Source: Acidobacteriota bacterium (GTDB lineage Bacteria > Acidobacteriota > Terriglobia > Terriglobales > Acidobacteriaceae). Taken from it: 32,252 nt of DNA. The notes under the pieces are model-generated. The model was given only the letters and a program-made list of their open reading frames with translations, did not search any database and was not told the DNA's origin. Below, piece by piece: positions 1 through 11,595 of the stretch. Position 1 is the stretch's first letter, and each line of letters opens with the position of its first letter. A program made the translations under genes and the position numbers. Where the stretch lies: the NCBI GenBank assembly GCA_021806005.1, contig JAJZDM010000034.1:1-32252 (forward strand), in the 5' to 3' direction.

Positions 1-300
1 GCATTCAAGATCCAGACCCCAGGCACAAATATGAACGCTAATCGCGCAGTGCGTGCTGTATTCGGCTCAGCCGGACGCCCGCCCCACCCCAAACACTCGC
101 CCTGGAGACGCAATCCAACCTCCCTCGCTGCATCACAGAAGAGGGGTGTTCAAGAAGATCTGCAGGGAACGAAGAACGACCCAGATCCGCGATCAACTCA
201 GGTTGTGCGCGTAAAGCATCGAAAGGATTGGGACACGCTACATCGATCCAGCCCTCTCATGGAGTTCAGGAGGATCCGGCGGCGTGAGGATGGAACTGAA
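1..300. other. No supported gene in first 300 bases
   Basis: This stretch lies downstream of the minus-strand glycosyltransferase. A plus-strand open frame from position 31 runs into the antisense of that gene, but it is arginine- and proline-rich and resembles no family I know. On the minus strand one short frame of about 75 codons lies between stops and has no convincing start. I see no terminator hairpin with a T-run. Confidence 0.5.
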
Positions 301-1257
301 TCAATTCGACGGCGTCAGGAACTCCCGGCATCTTCGGACCGGCCACCAGTATCTGGGACTCCAGGAAAATCTCCGCAGCTTGTTCCAGAACATGTGAGCG
401 AACACAACATAACGATGCGGAGGAACGATCCGGCCACAAAACGGCCATCGGAGACAGGACTCGATGGCATACTCCCAGTACCGTTCGTTCTTCTGCTCCC
501 GCAGGCCAAGCGAGAGCTCGTAGAAGATCTTCGCTTCGATGCGGCGCCTCCAGACCTCTCGCCAGAATCCGCTCAAGCCATCGAGCAGGACGCTGTCCAT
601 CATCCCCAGGACAGCACTTGCAATCGGCATGAAGTTCCTGCTCTCATTGCCCTCCCAGCGCCGATATAGCGTAAGACCTTCCGGATAGTCCTGGAAGGCG
701 CTCGCCGAATACCGCCGAACCAGACGGAACCAAAGATTCCAGTCATCGACGCAGTAGAGCGGGACGAATCCGCCCACCTCCAGAAGGGCGGAGCGCCGGA
801 TGATGGAGGTTGAGGGCAGGATGGGGGTGCGATAACGCAGCGCCGGCCAGAGATCTCTGGCCGGAAATGCTGGGACGTACTGGGTTGTTCCATCCTCAAA
901 GATGTAGGTGAAGCCGGAGTAGACGACGACCAGATCCGGATTCGCATCAATCAGCGCGAGTTGTTTCTCGATCTTGGTTGGAAGCACCAGATCGTCGTGA
1001 TCGAGAAAGGCGATCCAATCACCAGTTGCCTCCCGCACCGCGGTGTTCCTTGCACCGGCGATTCCTTGATTGTTCTGTTTGATATAGCGGATCCGGTCTC
1101 CAAAGGATCGCGCAATCTCTTCGGTGCGATCCTTCGATCCATCGTCGACCACCAGAACCTCATGCGCGGGACAGGTCTGGTTCAAGGCGCTCTCCAGGGT
1201 TTCACGGAGGGTACGCTCGGCGTTGTACGCGGGTATTACGATGCTGATCCTGGTCAT
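301..1257 (-). CDS. Family 2 glycosyltransferase
   Basis: This 318-residue protein is an inverting GT-A fold glycosyltransferase (GT2), which transfers a sugar from a nucleotide-sugar to an acceptor, usually in cell-surface polysaccharide or glycolipid synthesis. The N-terminus has the GT2 signature ISIVIPAYNAERTL, followed by EVLVVDDGSKDRT, the NQGIAGARN segment and the metal-binding FLDHDDLV (DXD-type) motif near residue 85. A further block, PSTSIIRRSALLEVGGF, is typical of GT2 acceptor-side regions. No membrane segment is evident, so it is probably cytosolic or peripheral. It stands alone, divergent from rdgB, so neither donor nor acceptor can be guessed. The start at the ATG before TRISIVIP places the fold right at the N-terminus, as is normal for the family. 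Confidence 0.9.
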   Translation of the reverse strand: MTRISIVIPAYNAERTLRETLESALNQTCPAHEVLVVDDGSKDRTEEIARSFGDRIRYIKQNNQGIAGARNTAVREATGDWIAFLDHDDLVLPTKIEKQLALIDANPDLVVVYSGFTYIFEDGTTQYVPAFPARDLWPALRYRTPILPSTSIIRRSALLEVGGFVPLYCVDDWNLWFRLVRRYSASAFQDYPEGLTLYRRWEGNESRNFMPIASAVLGMMDSVLLDGLSGFWREVWRRRIEAKIFYELSLGLREQKNERYWEYAIESCLRWPFCGRIVPPHRYVVFAHMFWNKLRRFSWSPRYWWPVRRCREFLTPSN

Positions 1258-1498
1258 CGTGTCCTGGTCATTATCCTTCGGTCAGCATGCATTGATTGTG
1301 ACTGATCGGCTCTGTTCACCTGGCTGTCCTGCCCCGCCACCGGCCGACCGCCCAGCAACAGGCGGCCCACTTCTCCAGAAGACAGCGCCGCCCGCTCGAA
1401 GATATTATTCCTCTTCTATTTTCGAGCCGCAACAGAGAATCCTTCGGGCTGCGGCGGCCTCAGTACCGTTGTGGAGACCAGTTATACTGTGGGCCTCG

Positions 1499-2131
1499 AT
1501 GATCCTCTATGCGGCCACCTCGAACCCCGGCAAACTGGCTGAGTTTTCCGGAGCAGCCCAACCCCGCGGGATCACTGTGCTCGCGCTGCCGGGCCTGGAG
1601 CAGATCCCGGAGCCAGAGGAGAACGCAGCCACCTTCGAGGGAAACGCCGACATCAAGGCGCTCACCTACTCGCTGGCGGCGCCGGGACTTCTGGTATTCG
1701 CCGACGACTCCGGACTGGAGGTCCCGGCCCTTGGGAACCAGCCCGGCGTCCACTCCGCCCGCTTCGCGGATCACCATATCCCCGGCTCAGCCCCAGAACA
1801 ACAGATGCCGAATGGTTCCCGCGATCAGCGCAACAACGCACTCCTGCTGCAACGCATGGCAACTCTGCCTTCCTCGGCTTCCCGCGCCGCCCGCTTCGTC
1901 TGCAGTCTTTCCCTTGCCCGCGACGGCGAGGTTCTGATCCGCTCCCGGGGCGTCGTCGAAGGCCAACTGCTCGAATCCCCCCGCGGCTCGGACGGCTTCG
2001 GTTACGATCCCCTCTTTCTTATCCCCAGCCTGCATCGCACCTTCGCCGAGCTCTCCCGGGAGACGAAGTGGCAGCTCTCGCACCGGGGAATCGCCTTCCG
2101 CTCTCTTCTGGAGCAGTGCACCTCTCGCTAA
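1499..2131 (+). CDS. rdgB: RdgB/HAM1 non-canonical purine NTP pyrophosphatase
   Basis: This 210-residue enzyme hydrolyses dITP, ITP and XTP to monophosphates plus pyrophosphate, keeping deaminated purines out of nucleic acids. The family motifs are in order: TSNPGKLAEF at residues 7-16, FADDSGLEV in the middle, GSDGFGYDPLF and the C-terminal SHRG. The reading frame is open further upstream (from 1124), but homology begins exactly at the ATG at 1499. A TATACT -10-like hexamer at 1483-1488 sits only about 10 bases before this ATG, so the mRNA could have a very short leader. No clear Shine-Dalgarno is visible. The segment HIPGSAPEQQMPNGSRDQ, just after the substrate-specificity HSARF motif, is a little longer than usual. 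Confidence 0.93.
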   Translation: MILYAATSNPGKLAEFSGAAQPRGITVLALPGLEQIPEPEENAATFEGNADIKALTYSLAAPGLLVFADDSGLEVPALGNQPGVHSARFADHHIPGSAPEQQMPNGSRDQRNNALLLQRMATLPSSASRAARFVCSLSLARDGEVLIRSRGVVEGQLLESPRGSDGFGYDPLFLIPSLHRTFAELSRETKWQLSHRGIAFRSLLEQCTSR

Positions 2132-2174
2132 CCGGACTCCACCGCACAGGTACGACGATATTCGAACCCGTTGC

Positions 2175-2204
2175 TTGACTGGCCTATTTTCCACTAGCGA
2201 TAAT
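2175..2204 (+). promoter_or_regulatory. Predicted sigma70-type promoter of sdhCAB
   Basis: TTGACT at 2175-2180 and GATAAT at 2199-2204 are separated by 18 bases. This is a near-consensus -35/-10 pair in the gap between rdgB and sdhC. Transcription would start near 2211, about 35 bases before the first possible sdhC start. Confidence 0.6.
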
Positions 2205-2245
2205 CAATTGCTCTTAGTCAAAGCGAAGATCCCTTTTTCGCACCG

Positions 2246-3046
2246 ATGGGAGAAACCAACGGGGTTGAGGAAGATGAAGAGACGACCGTCGTTGCAGCCT
2301 CAAACTCTCCCCAAAGACTTGAAGATCCACCACGACAAGGCTGGGACAAATTAATGGGCACCACTGGGGTTATCCCGCATCATCCTCATTCTATTAGCTT
2401 CTGGCAGTCCTCGAATGGAAAAAAAGCAGTCATGGCGGTCACGGGCGCCATCATGTTCTGCTTCATCGTGGGCCACATGATTGGCAACCTGCAGATGTTC
2501 CTCGCCCCGGAACACATCAATACCTATGGGCACTTCCTGCATCATGACATCATCGAAGAGCTCTGGATTATAAGGGGCATCCTGCTGCTGGCCGTGGGGC
2601 TGCACATCACTGCCACGGTACAACTGGCGTTGCGCAGCAAAGCGGCGCGGCCGGTTGGATACTCGCGCAAGGAGGCCATCAACTCCTCCTACGCCTCCCG
2701 CACCATGTACTGGAGCGGCCCGATCGTCCTGGCATTTCTGATCTTCCACCTGCTGCAGTTCACCGCTGGTTATATCCATCCGCAGGCGCAGTTTGTCGCC
2801 GGTGATGTCTATGGCAATGTTGTCTCGGGATTCCGCGTGTGGTGGGTCTCGGCGTGGTACATCTTCTCCCTCTGTCTTCTTGGTCTGCACCTCAGCCATG
2901 GCCTGTGGAGCGCCTTCCAGTCAATAGGTTGCGCGCATCCGCGCCTCACCCGCTGCCTGAAGATCGCCGCCCGGGCCACCGCCATTGTCATCGTTCTGGG
3001 GTATATCTCCATTCCAATCAGCGTTTTGCTGGGGGTCATAAAATAA
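2246..3046 (+). CDS. sdhC: Succinate dehydrogenase cytochrome b558 subunit
   Basis: This is the membrane anchor of complex II, a diheme b558-type subunit with five predicted membrane helices that passes electrons from SdhB to quinone. It contains the [20 protein letters not shown] first helix and conserved histidines in GHMIG, HFLHHD, GLHIT, FHLLQF and LHLSHG that can bind heme. One large subunit instead of separate SdhC and SdhD matches the Bacillus/Chlamydia/Acidobacteria/Bacteroides type. The start is uncertain. The ATG at 2246 gives 266 residues with an acidic N-terminal tail that is not conserved as far as I know. The in-frame ATG at 2354 gives a 230-residue protein closer to the usual length. 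Neither has a good ribosome-binding site. sdhA follows after one base. Confidence 0.92.
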   Translation: MGETNGVEEDEETTVVAASNSPQRLEDPPRQGWDKLMGTTGVIPHHPHSISFWQSSNGKKAVMAVTGAIMFCFIVGHMIGNLQMFLAPEHINTYGHFLHHDIIEELWIIRGILLLAVGLHITATVQLALRSKAARPVGYSRKEAINSSYASRTMYWSGPIVLAFLIFHLLQFTAGYIHPQAQFVAGDVYGNVVSGFRVWWVSAWYIFSLCLLGLHLSHGLWSAFQSIGCAHPRLTRCLKIAARATAIVIVLGYISIPISVLLGVIK

Positions 3047-3047
3047 G

Positions 3048-4961
<1,914 letters not shown>

Positions 4962-5750
4962 ATGAAAGTGACATTGAAGATCTGGCGGCAGAAGAACAGC
5001 AGCGATAAGGGTCAGTTCGTCAAGTATCGGGTTGACGATGTAGACGGGGAGATGTCGATTCTCGAGTGCCTGGACGTGCTCAATGAGTCCTTGATTCTCC
5101 GCGGTGAAGTTCCCGTGGCGTTTGAACATGACTGCCGCGAAGGCATCTGCGGTTCCTGCGGCTTTGTCATCAATGGCGTGGCCCATGGTCCGGAGCGCGG
5201 CACCACAGCCTGCCAGTTGACGATGCGGCACTTCAAGGACGGCGACGAGATCACCCTTGAGCCATGGCGCGCCAAGGCCTTTCCCATGGTCAAGGACCTG
5301 GTGGTGAATCGCCGCGCCCTGGACCACATCATCGAGGCTGGCGGATATATCTCCGTCGGAACCGGACAGGCTCCAGAGGCCAACGGCCTGCCGATCGGCA
5401 AGGAGATCGCCGACCAGTCCATGGATGCGGCGGCCTGCATCGGCTGCGGCGCCTGCGTGGCGGCCTGCCCGAATGCGGCTGCGGCCCTCTTCACGGGAGC
5501 CAAGATCACGCATCTCGGCGTCCTGCCGCAGGGAGAGACGGAGAAGGGCCGCCGCGCTCTGGCCATGGTGGCGCAGATGAACGCGGAGGGCTTCGGCAAC
5601 TGCACCAACATCGGCGAGTGTACCGCTGCATGCCCCAAGGAGATTCCTCTGGATGTGATCGCCAAGATGAATCGTGATTACCTGTGTGGCAGCATCAAGC
5701 AGCGCGAGGACCTGCCCACACCCGTAGCGCCCGTGGTTCAAGGAGCTTGA
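4962..5750 (+). CDS. sdhB: Succinate dehydrogenase iron-sulfur subunit
   Basis: This 262-residue electron-transfer subunit of complex II has three clusters. The [2Fe-2S] ligands are C58, C63, C66 ([10 protein letters not shown]) and C84. [12 protein letters not shown] (C159, C162, C165, C169) and C214, C220, C224 near the C-terminus supply the [4Fe-4S] and [3Fe-4S] sites. The ATG follows the sdhA stop directly, and the gene is last in the operon, with an intrinsic terminator about 40 bases downstream. Confidence 0.97.
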   Translation: MKVTLKIWRQKNSSDKGQFVKYRVDDVDGEMSILECLDVLNESLILRGEVPVAFEHDCREGICGSCGFVINGVAHGPERGTTACQLTMRHFKDGDEITLEPWRAKAFPMVKDLVVNRRALDHIIEAGGYISVGTGQAPEANGLPIGKEIADQSMDAAACIGCGACVAACPNAAAALFTGAKITHLGVLPQGETEKGRRALAMVAQMNAEGFGNCTNIGECTAACPKEIPLDVIAKMNRDYLCGSIKQREDLPTPVAPVVQGA

Positions 5751-5792
5751 ACGAGTCGGCCGGAAGAGACGAAGAACAGGCTATGAGCACAC

Positions 5793-5821
5793 AAAAGGAC
5801 TCCCGTCAGGGAGTCCTTTTT
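5793..5821 (+). terminator. Intrinsic terminator of sdhCAB
   Basis: A perfect 12-base inverted repeat (AAAAGGACTCCC at 5793-5804 and GGGAGTCCTTTT at 5809-5820) with a four-base loop ends in a T-run. This is a classic rho-independent terminator 42 bases after the sdhB stop. Confidence 0.92.
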
Positions 5822-5991
5822 ACATCCGGCCACCCACCCCAACGGTCCTGCGGTGATCGGCCGGCAGGCGAGTTGGGGCCGATCAGCCAGATCCGCTCTC
5901 GTTCCAGGCAGACCCAAGGAGGGCCCGCGGGTGGCCGGCGAGAGCGATCCTGGACTGGACTGGCGGCAGCAGGGTAATAATCAAAGGAAGA

Positions 5992-7143
5992 ATGCTCGAT
6001 CCGGCACAGATTCACGCCCGCGCCATCGTCATCGACGGCCATGCTGACACCCCGCAGAGGTTCGTGGATGAGGGGTGGAGCTTCGACGACGCTCTGGGTG
6101 CCGGAATGCTCAATCTGGAGACCGCCAGAGCGGGAAACCTGGCTGCGGAGTTCTTTGCCATCTGGGTAGATCCGCGGGAGTGGCGAGGACGGATGGCGCA
6201 CCGGACCCTGCAACTGATTGACGGGGTCTACGAGCAACTGCGCCGGCATCCCTCCGCCATGTGCCTGGGACGCTCCGCGGAGGATGTACGCCGGGCTCAC
6301 CGCGAGCGGAGGTTCTGTGTGCTGCTGGGGATCGAGGGCGGACACTCCATCGAGGCGGACCTGGGACTGCTCCGGATCTACCATCGGCTGGGAGTGCGGT
6401 ATATGACGCTCACCTGGTCCAACACCAATGAGTGGGCGGACAGTTCGGGCGATCTGGACGACCCAACGGTGGCCCACCATGGCGGACTCTCCGGCTTTGG
6501 CCGCGAGGTGGTGCTCGAGATGAACCGTCTGGGCATGATGGTGGACATCTCGCACGTAGCCGACTCGACCTTCTGGGATGTCCTGGAGACATCGCAACGG
6601 CCGGTGATCGCCTCGCACTCCAGCGCACGGGCGTTGACCGATGTGCCGCGCAACCTGAGCGACGAACAACTGCGCGCCGTCGCGGACCAGCATGGCGTGG
6701 TGATGGTGAACTTTTATCCGTCCTTCATCGATGCCCGATGGCGGGCAGGGTGGTCAGCGACACAGGCCCAGCGTGAACGGCTCTACCAGGCAGCGGCGAA
6801 GGAGTATCAGGAGCGAGGTGAACCGTTGCCCTACCACGTTCTTCTCTCGATCGACCGGGCTTTCTACGCCGAGCATCTCCAGGACAAGCTCCCACTGGCC
6901 CCTCTCAGCGCACTGGTGGATCACATCGATCACGTCGCCAGAGTCGCCGGCATCGACCATGTGGGGCTGGGGTCGGACTTCGATGGCTTCCCCATCGCTC
7001 CGCAGGGCTTGAGCAGCGCAGCCGGTCTTCCCGGCATCACTGCGGCCCTGGTTGAACGCGGCTATGACGCCGAACAACTGACCAGGCTGCTGGGAGGAAA
7101 TCTGCTGCGGGTTCTGGAAGAGGTGCAGCGCGGGACAGAATAG
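5992..7143 (+). CDS. Membrane-dipeptidase-type peptidase M19
   Basis: This 383-residue zinc dipeptidase of the M19 (renal dipeptidase/PepQ-like) family cleaves dipeptides, often with D- or dehydro-residues. Metal-binding motifs are visible in order: the HxD of VIDGHADTP near the N-terminus, the bridging glutamate in GIEGGHS, the histidines of VDISHVAD and VIASHSSARA, and the aspartate in HVGLGSDFDG. No signal peptide is apparent, so despite the family name it is probably cytosolic. The RBS-like AAAGGAAG lies just before the ATG. A 235-base gap with the sdh terminator separates it from sdhB, so it has its own promoter. The true substrate cannot be read from sequence. Confidence 0.93.
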   Translation: MLDPAQIHARAIVIDGHADTPQRFVDEGWSFDDALGAGMLNLETARAGNLAAEFFAIWVDPREWRGRMAHRTLQLIDGVYEQLRRHPSAMCLGRSAEDVRRAHRERRFCVLLGIEGGHSIEADLGLLRIYHRLGVRYMTLTWSNTNEWADSSGDLDDPTVAHHGGLSGFGREVVLEMNRLGMMVDISHVADSTFWDVLETSQRPVIASHSSARALTDVPRNLSDEQLRAVADQHGVVMVNFYPSFIDARWRAGWSATQAQRERLYQAAAKEYQERGEPLPYHVLLSIDRAFYAEHLQDKLPLAPLSALVDHIDHVARVAGIDHVGLGSDFDGFPIAPQGLSSAAGLPGITAALVERGYDAEQLTRLLGGNLLRVLEEVQRGTE

Positions 7144-7232
7144 ACCCGGCGGCACAGAGCGGACCGGAGCCTTCGACAGGCTCTGCGCCTTGCCGCTACT
7201 CTATGCTCTATACTCGGCTCGCCGGAGGCCCC

Positions 7233-8552
7233 GTGATCGCACTGCACAAGATGCGTCTGCCGCTGTCTGTCGCCGGATCCCTTGCCGCAGGCTTGCTTGC
7301 CGTCAACTCCCTGCGGGCGCAGTCCTGGGAGATTGGACCCTTCGTGCGTCCTCTGGATGCGCCGGTGATCGAACCCAACCGTTTCTACTACTTCATCGAT
7401 CCGCTGACGCAGCAGAAGACACTGTGGGACGATCTGGCGACCTTTGACCCGGGCGCAGCGATCGCACCGGATGGAGAGATCGCCCTGCTCTTCCATGCTG
7501 AGGGTGACTCGGGGGAGAGTCACGAAGGGGATCCAGCCTCCCGACTGGCTCTGGCCACCAGCAGGGACGGGCTCTTTTTCACGGTCGACGGAACTCCGCT
7601 TCTCTACCCGAGAAACACCCCTCTTCGAGTGCAAGATGCCCGGGATGGTCTGCGGAGCCCGCGCGTGGTCGTGGCTCCAGATGGGGGCTACGTGATGACC
7701 TACACCCAATCTTCTCCCATCCGGGAAGGCAAGGGCGGAGCGCAGGATAAGGAGCAGTACACGATCGAGGTCGCGACCTCGAAGAAGAAGAGTCTGCGCG
7801 ACTGGACCCAATGGGGCCCGGCTTTCGCGGATGCTTCCCGCGGCTCCCGTAACAAGGATGCATGGAGGGACAACGGATCCGGCGCGATTCTGACCGAACT
7901 CCACCACGGGCGGCTGCAGGCAGCGAAGCTGCACGGCAGGTACTGGATGTACTGGGGCTCGAGGACGATCCATCTGGCCACCTCGACCGACCTGATCCAT
8001 TGGACGCCGGTACTGGACCGACGGACCGGCAGACCCTTGATCGTCCTGGGTGCCAGGGCAGGCCACTTTGACAGCGGAGCCGCGGAGGCTGGTCCGCCGC
8101 CGCTGCTGACGCGAAGGGGCATCATTCTGATCTACAACGGCGAGAACTCTCTGCTGGGAACCTCGGACGCAAAGAACTCCCAGGCGACGGATGCGCCTGC
8201 CCCGGCAGTACCCCCAGACCCGGCCGGAGCAGTGAGCAAAGCAGCAGGGAGTAAAGACAAGACGATCGCCTCCCATTCTGATCCGCCGGAGGCACGGCTC
8301 CCCGCTGATCCCACGCTCCGTCCCGGGGCCTATGCCGTAGGCGAGGCGCTGTTCTCCTCCGCCGATCCGTCCCGTTTGGTGGAGCGGACCGAGCATCCTG
8401 TGCTGCAACCCATCTGGCCTTACGAGCGCAACGGTCAGTACAACGCCGGAGCCGTCCGTGCCGAAGGACTGGTGATCTGGCAGGGCCAGTGGCTGCTCTA
8501 CTACGGAGCAGCCGATTCGGTGATCGGGGTCGCCCGAGCCCCAATGCGCTGA
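7233..8552 (+). CDS. Secreted GH130-family glycosidase/phosphorylase
   Basis: The protein (about 439 residues from this start) looks like a five-bladed beta-propeller of glycoside hydrolase family 130, which act on beta-mannosides by phosphorolysis or hydrolysis. Matching blocks are RLALATSRDGLFF, MTYTQ, IHLATSTDLIHW, FDSGAAEAGPPP, ILIYNG, and the ending YERNGQYNAGAV plus LLYYGAADSVIGVA. A GTG at 7233 with GGAGG four bases upstream gives a clean signal peptide (basic start, hydrophobic core, SLRAQS cleavage site), so export is likely. An ATG at 7251 is an alternative. The usual EDPR catalytic-acid region reads QDARDGLRSPR here, and a polar Ala/Pro-rich insert of about 60 residues (8139-8321) splits the C-terminal blades. 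Whether it is a hydrolase or phosphorylase is undecided; a secreted form favours hydrolysis. Confidence 0.82.
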   Translation: MIALHKMRLPLSVAGSLAAGLLAVNSLRAQSWEIGPFVRPLDAPVIEPNRFYYFIDPLTQQKTLWDDLATFDPGAAIAPDGEIALLFHAEGDSGESHEGDPASRLALATSRDGLFFTVDGTPLLYPRNTPLRVQDARDGLRSPRVVVAPDGGYVMTYTQSSPIREGKGGAQDKEQYTIEVATSKKKSLRDWTQWGPAFADASRGSRNKDAWRDNGSGAILTELHHGRLQAAKLHGRYWMYWGSRTIHLATSTDLIHWTPVLDRRTGRPLIVLGARAGHFDSGAAEAGPPPLLTRRGIILIYNGENSLLGTSDAKNSQATDAPAPAVPPDPAGAVSKAAGSKDKTIASHSDPPEARLPADPTLRPGAYAVGEALFSSADPSRLVERTEHPVLQPIWPYERNGQYNAGAVRAEGLVIWQGQWLLYYGAADSVIGVARAPMR

Positions 8553-8701
8553 TTTTCCCTCTCGCTGACGCTCCCACAGCACCAGCAGTTGAATCCGTAG
8601 GCCTTCATGGCGCCAATCCATGCTCCGCAGACCGTGCTCCGAGCCCTGGACGCCGCCCTGCCCTTGGACGTTTCCCTGCCTTGGAGTAGCCTTGTGAGTG
8701 G

Positions 8702-9574
8702 ATGAAAACGCAGCTTCTCTCGCTCCACGCCCGATCAGGGTCCATCGCAGGCATGCTCCTCCCAGCCGTCCTCTGCCCGGCACTTCTGGGGGCTTCTCTT
8801 CTCTTCTCCTCTCCGGCCCTGGCACAATCCACCGCATCTCCGGCAGCCCAGGCAGCACCGGCATCCCAGGCAGCACCGGCGGCCCAGGCGCCAGACGCTC
8901 TGCCTGATGCGCCTTCCGCGATCGCGCATGACCTGCCTCCCGCGATTCCCACTGGACCCACCGCCGTCCTGGACTCCAGCATGGGCAGGATGACCTGCAG
9001 GCTCTTCGATCAGGAGGCGCCGCAGACCGTCGCCAACTTCGTCGGGCTGGCCAACGGAACCAAGACCTGGACCGATCCGGTGACCTCCCTGCAGGTGACC
9101 GGGGTGCCCTTCTACAACGGAACCACCTTCCATCGGGTGATCCCAGGGTTCATGATTCAGGGTGGCGATCGCCTGGGCACCGGCGCGGGCGACGCAGGCT
9201 ATTACGTCCCGGATGAGATCTCCCCCACCCTGCGCTTCGACGTGCCGGGCCGCCTGGCCATGGCCAACTCCGGATCAGGAACAGATGGCAGCCAGTTCTT
9301 CATCACCGAGGAAGCCCATCCGGAGCTGGACGGAAATTACACCATCTTCGGACAGTGCGATGCGAGTTCCGTCGAGGTGGTGAAGAAGATTGCGCGCGTG
9401 GATCGAGACGACCAGGACAAACCTCTTACCCCGGTGGTACTGAACAAGGTCACCATCGTTGCGCCGGGAGATCCCATCCCTCCGTTGCCACCGTCAGCCA
9501 CACCGGCGACACAAACCTCTGCAGGAGCCTCCACCGGTTCGCAGGATCCGCAGTTGATCGAGCGGCAGCACTAA
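8702..9574 (+). CDS. Secreted cyclophilin-type peptidyl-prolyl isomerase
   Basis: This 290-residue protein catalyses cis-trans isomerisation of peptidyl-proline bonds. A signal peptide occupies roughly residues 1-41 (hydrophobic stretch ending SSPALAQS). An Ala/Pro/Gln-rich linker with short repeats (QAAPASQAAPAAQA) follows to about residue 75, then a cyclophilin domain. Active-site motifs TTFHRVIPGFMIQGGD and GTDGSQFFIT are intact. A Pro/Thr/Ser-rich tail of about 35 residues ends the protein. It should work in the periplasm on folding of exported proteins. It lies 141 bases before a second, cytosolic cyclophilin with the same core (APQTVANF-GLA-G), pointing to a tandem duplication with one copy gaining a signal. 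Confidence 0.93.
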   Translation: MKTQLLSLHARSGSIAGMLLPAVLCPALLGASLLFSSPALAQSTASPAAQAAPASQAAPAAQAPDALPDAPSAIAHDLPPAIPTGPTAVLDSSMGRMTCRLFDQEAPQTVANFVGLANGTKTWTDPVTSLQVTGVPFYNGTTFHRVIPGFMIQGGDRLGTGAGDAGYYVPDEISPTLRFDVPGRLAMANSGSGTDGSQFFITEEAHPELDGNYTIFGQCDASSVEVVKKIARVDRDDQDKPLTPVVLNKVTIVAPGDPIPPLPPSATPATQTSAGASTGSQDPQLIERQH

Positions 9575-9715
9575 CGACTCAAGGATCTCTTCGCAGCCCT
9601 TTCAAGGTTCTTCCCCAATTCCGCTTTCCTTCCCGCCGGGTTCAGCCTCTTCACTCGACGGGCATTGAGATGAACGAAGCAGTCACGACGAAACACGCAT
9701 GACAAAGGAGATGCA

Positions 9716-10222
9716 ATGCCGACTACAGCAACCTTCAAGACCTCTGAAGGTACGATCGTATGTAAGCTCTTCGAAGCCGAAGCGCCCCAGACAGTAGCGA
9801 ACTTCATTGGTCTGGCCGAGGGCTCCAAGGAGTGGACCTCCCGCTCCAAAAACGGCCCCAAACTCTATGACGGAACCATCTTCCACCGCGTCATTCCCGA
9901 GTTCATGATCCAGGGCGGAGACCCTGAAGGCTCCGGCATGGGCGGCCCGGGGTACAAGTTTGCCGACGAGACCAAGGGCAGCCCCCACGACTTCAAGAAG
10001 CCGGGCAAGCTGGCCATGGCCAACGCGGGCCCCAACACCAACGGCAGCCAGTTCTTCATCACCGTTACCGACACCAGCTGGCTGACCGGAAAGCACACCA
10101 TCTTCGGCGAGGTCATCGAGGGCTACGACGTGGTGGAGAAGATCAGCAAGGTTCCGCGCGGAGCCATGGACCGGCCCAAGACCCCGGTTGTTCTGGAGAG
10201 CGTCACCATCAACCGCAGCTAG
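9716..10222 (+). CDS. ppiB: Cytosolic cyclophilin-type peptidyl-prolyl isomerase
   Basis: This 168-residue single-domain cyclophilin has no signal peptide. The catalytic and binding segments are IFHRVIPEFMIQGGDPEG and NTNGSQFFITV. AAAGGAGA about six bases before the ATG is a strong ribosome-binding site. The protein covers the complete domain and is the usual length for bacterial PpiB. It follows the exported cyclophilin and is closed by a long hairpin at 10258-10300. Confidence 0.95.
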   Translation: MPTTATFKTSEGTIVCKLFEAEAPQTVANFIGLAEGSKEWTSRSKNGPKLYDGTIFHRVIPEFMIQGGDPEGSGMGGPGYKFADETKGSPHDFKKPGKLAMANAGPNTNGSQFFITVTDTSWLTGKHTIFGEVIEGYDVVEKISKVPRGAMDRPKTPVVLESVTINRS

Positions 10223-10257
10223 GGCAACCTTCCTGCGGGTGTTACGAGGGCCTCAAC

Positions 10258-10300
10258 AAACAGGGGGGCATCTTCCTTTGGGGGAGATGCCCCCCTGTTT
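10258..10300 (+). terminator. Long perfect hairpin after ppiB
   Basis: A 16-base perfect inverted repeat (AAACAGGGGGGCATCT at 10258-10273 and its complement at 10285-10300) has an 11-base loop. It ends in TTT on the plus strand and starts with AAA, so it could stop transcripts from either of the convergent genes ppiB and mdh. The T-run is short. Confidence 0.7.
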
Positions 10301-10358
10301 GCGGGCTCCAAACCGCCATCTTCCAGGAGCCGGGCAGCCGGCCTCCAACCCATAAGCC

Positions 10359-10431
10359 AAGAGCCCATCCCGCGCCGTCCCAGCCGAGCAAAGAACGTCT
10401 GCTGAGGAATCCTGACGAAGGATGGGTTCTT
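10359..10431. repeat. Imperfect inverted repeat near the mdh 3' end
   Basis: AAGAGCCCATCC (10359-10370) and GGATGGGTTCTT (10420-10431) are complementary at 11 of 12 positions across about 49 bases. A small hairpin ATCCT/AGGAT lies at 10409-10423. It sits between ppiB and mdh, downstream of both. Its role is unknown; it may be an mRNA 3' end structure. Confidence 0.35.
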
Positions 10432-10451
10432 CTTGTGCCGTCCGTTCGACG

Positions 10452-11444
<993 letters not shown>

Positions 11445-11544
11445 TCATATGCCGCTAAAACCTCAATAAGCCAGAAGAGCGTTCTCTTATCGCACGATAG
11501 CGCGATGATCGATCGCAGTGGCCTGCGGGAGCGCACACCAATAG

Positions 11545-11579
11545 AAAAGGGCGCATCGGGATAAGACCCGATGCGCCCT
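11545..11579 (-). terminator. Intrinsic terminator of glnA
   Basis: On the minus strand a perfect 13-base stem (arms at 11567-11579 and 11548-11560, loop of six) is followed by TTTTC. It lies 16 bases after the glnA stop codon and separates glnA from mdh. Confidence 0.92.
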
Positions 11580-11595
11580 CTGTCAGTCTTGGAGC

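Noticed and set aside
31-669. 212-residue plus-strand open frame at the left edge
   Set aside because: More than half is antisense to the glycosyltransferase; composition is Arg/Pro-rich, with no family motif and no ribosome-binding site.
7062-8876. 604-residue minus-strand open frame
   Set aside because: It lies antisense to the M19 peptidase end, GH130 gene and cyclophilin start; low-complexity and without motifs.
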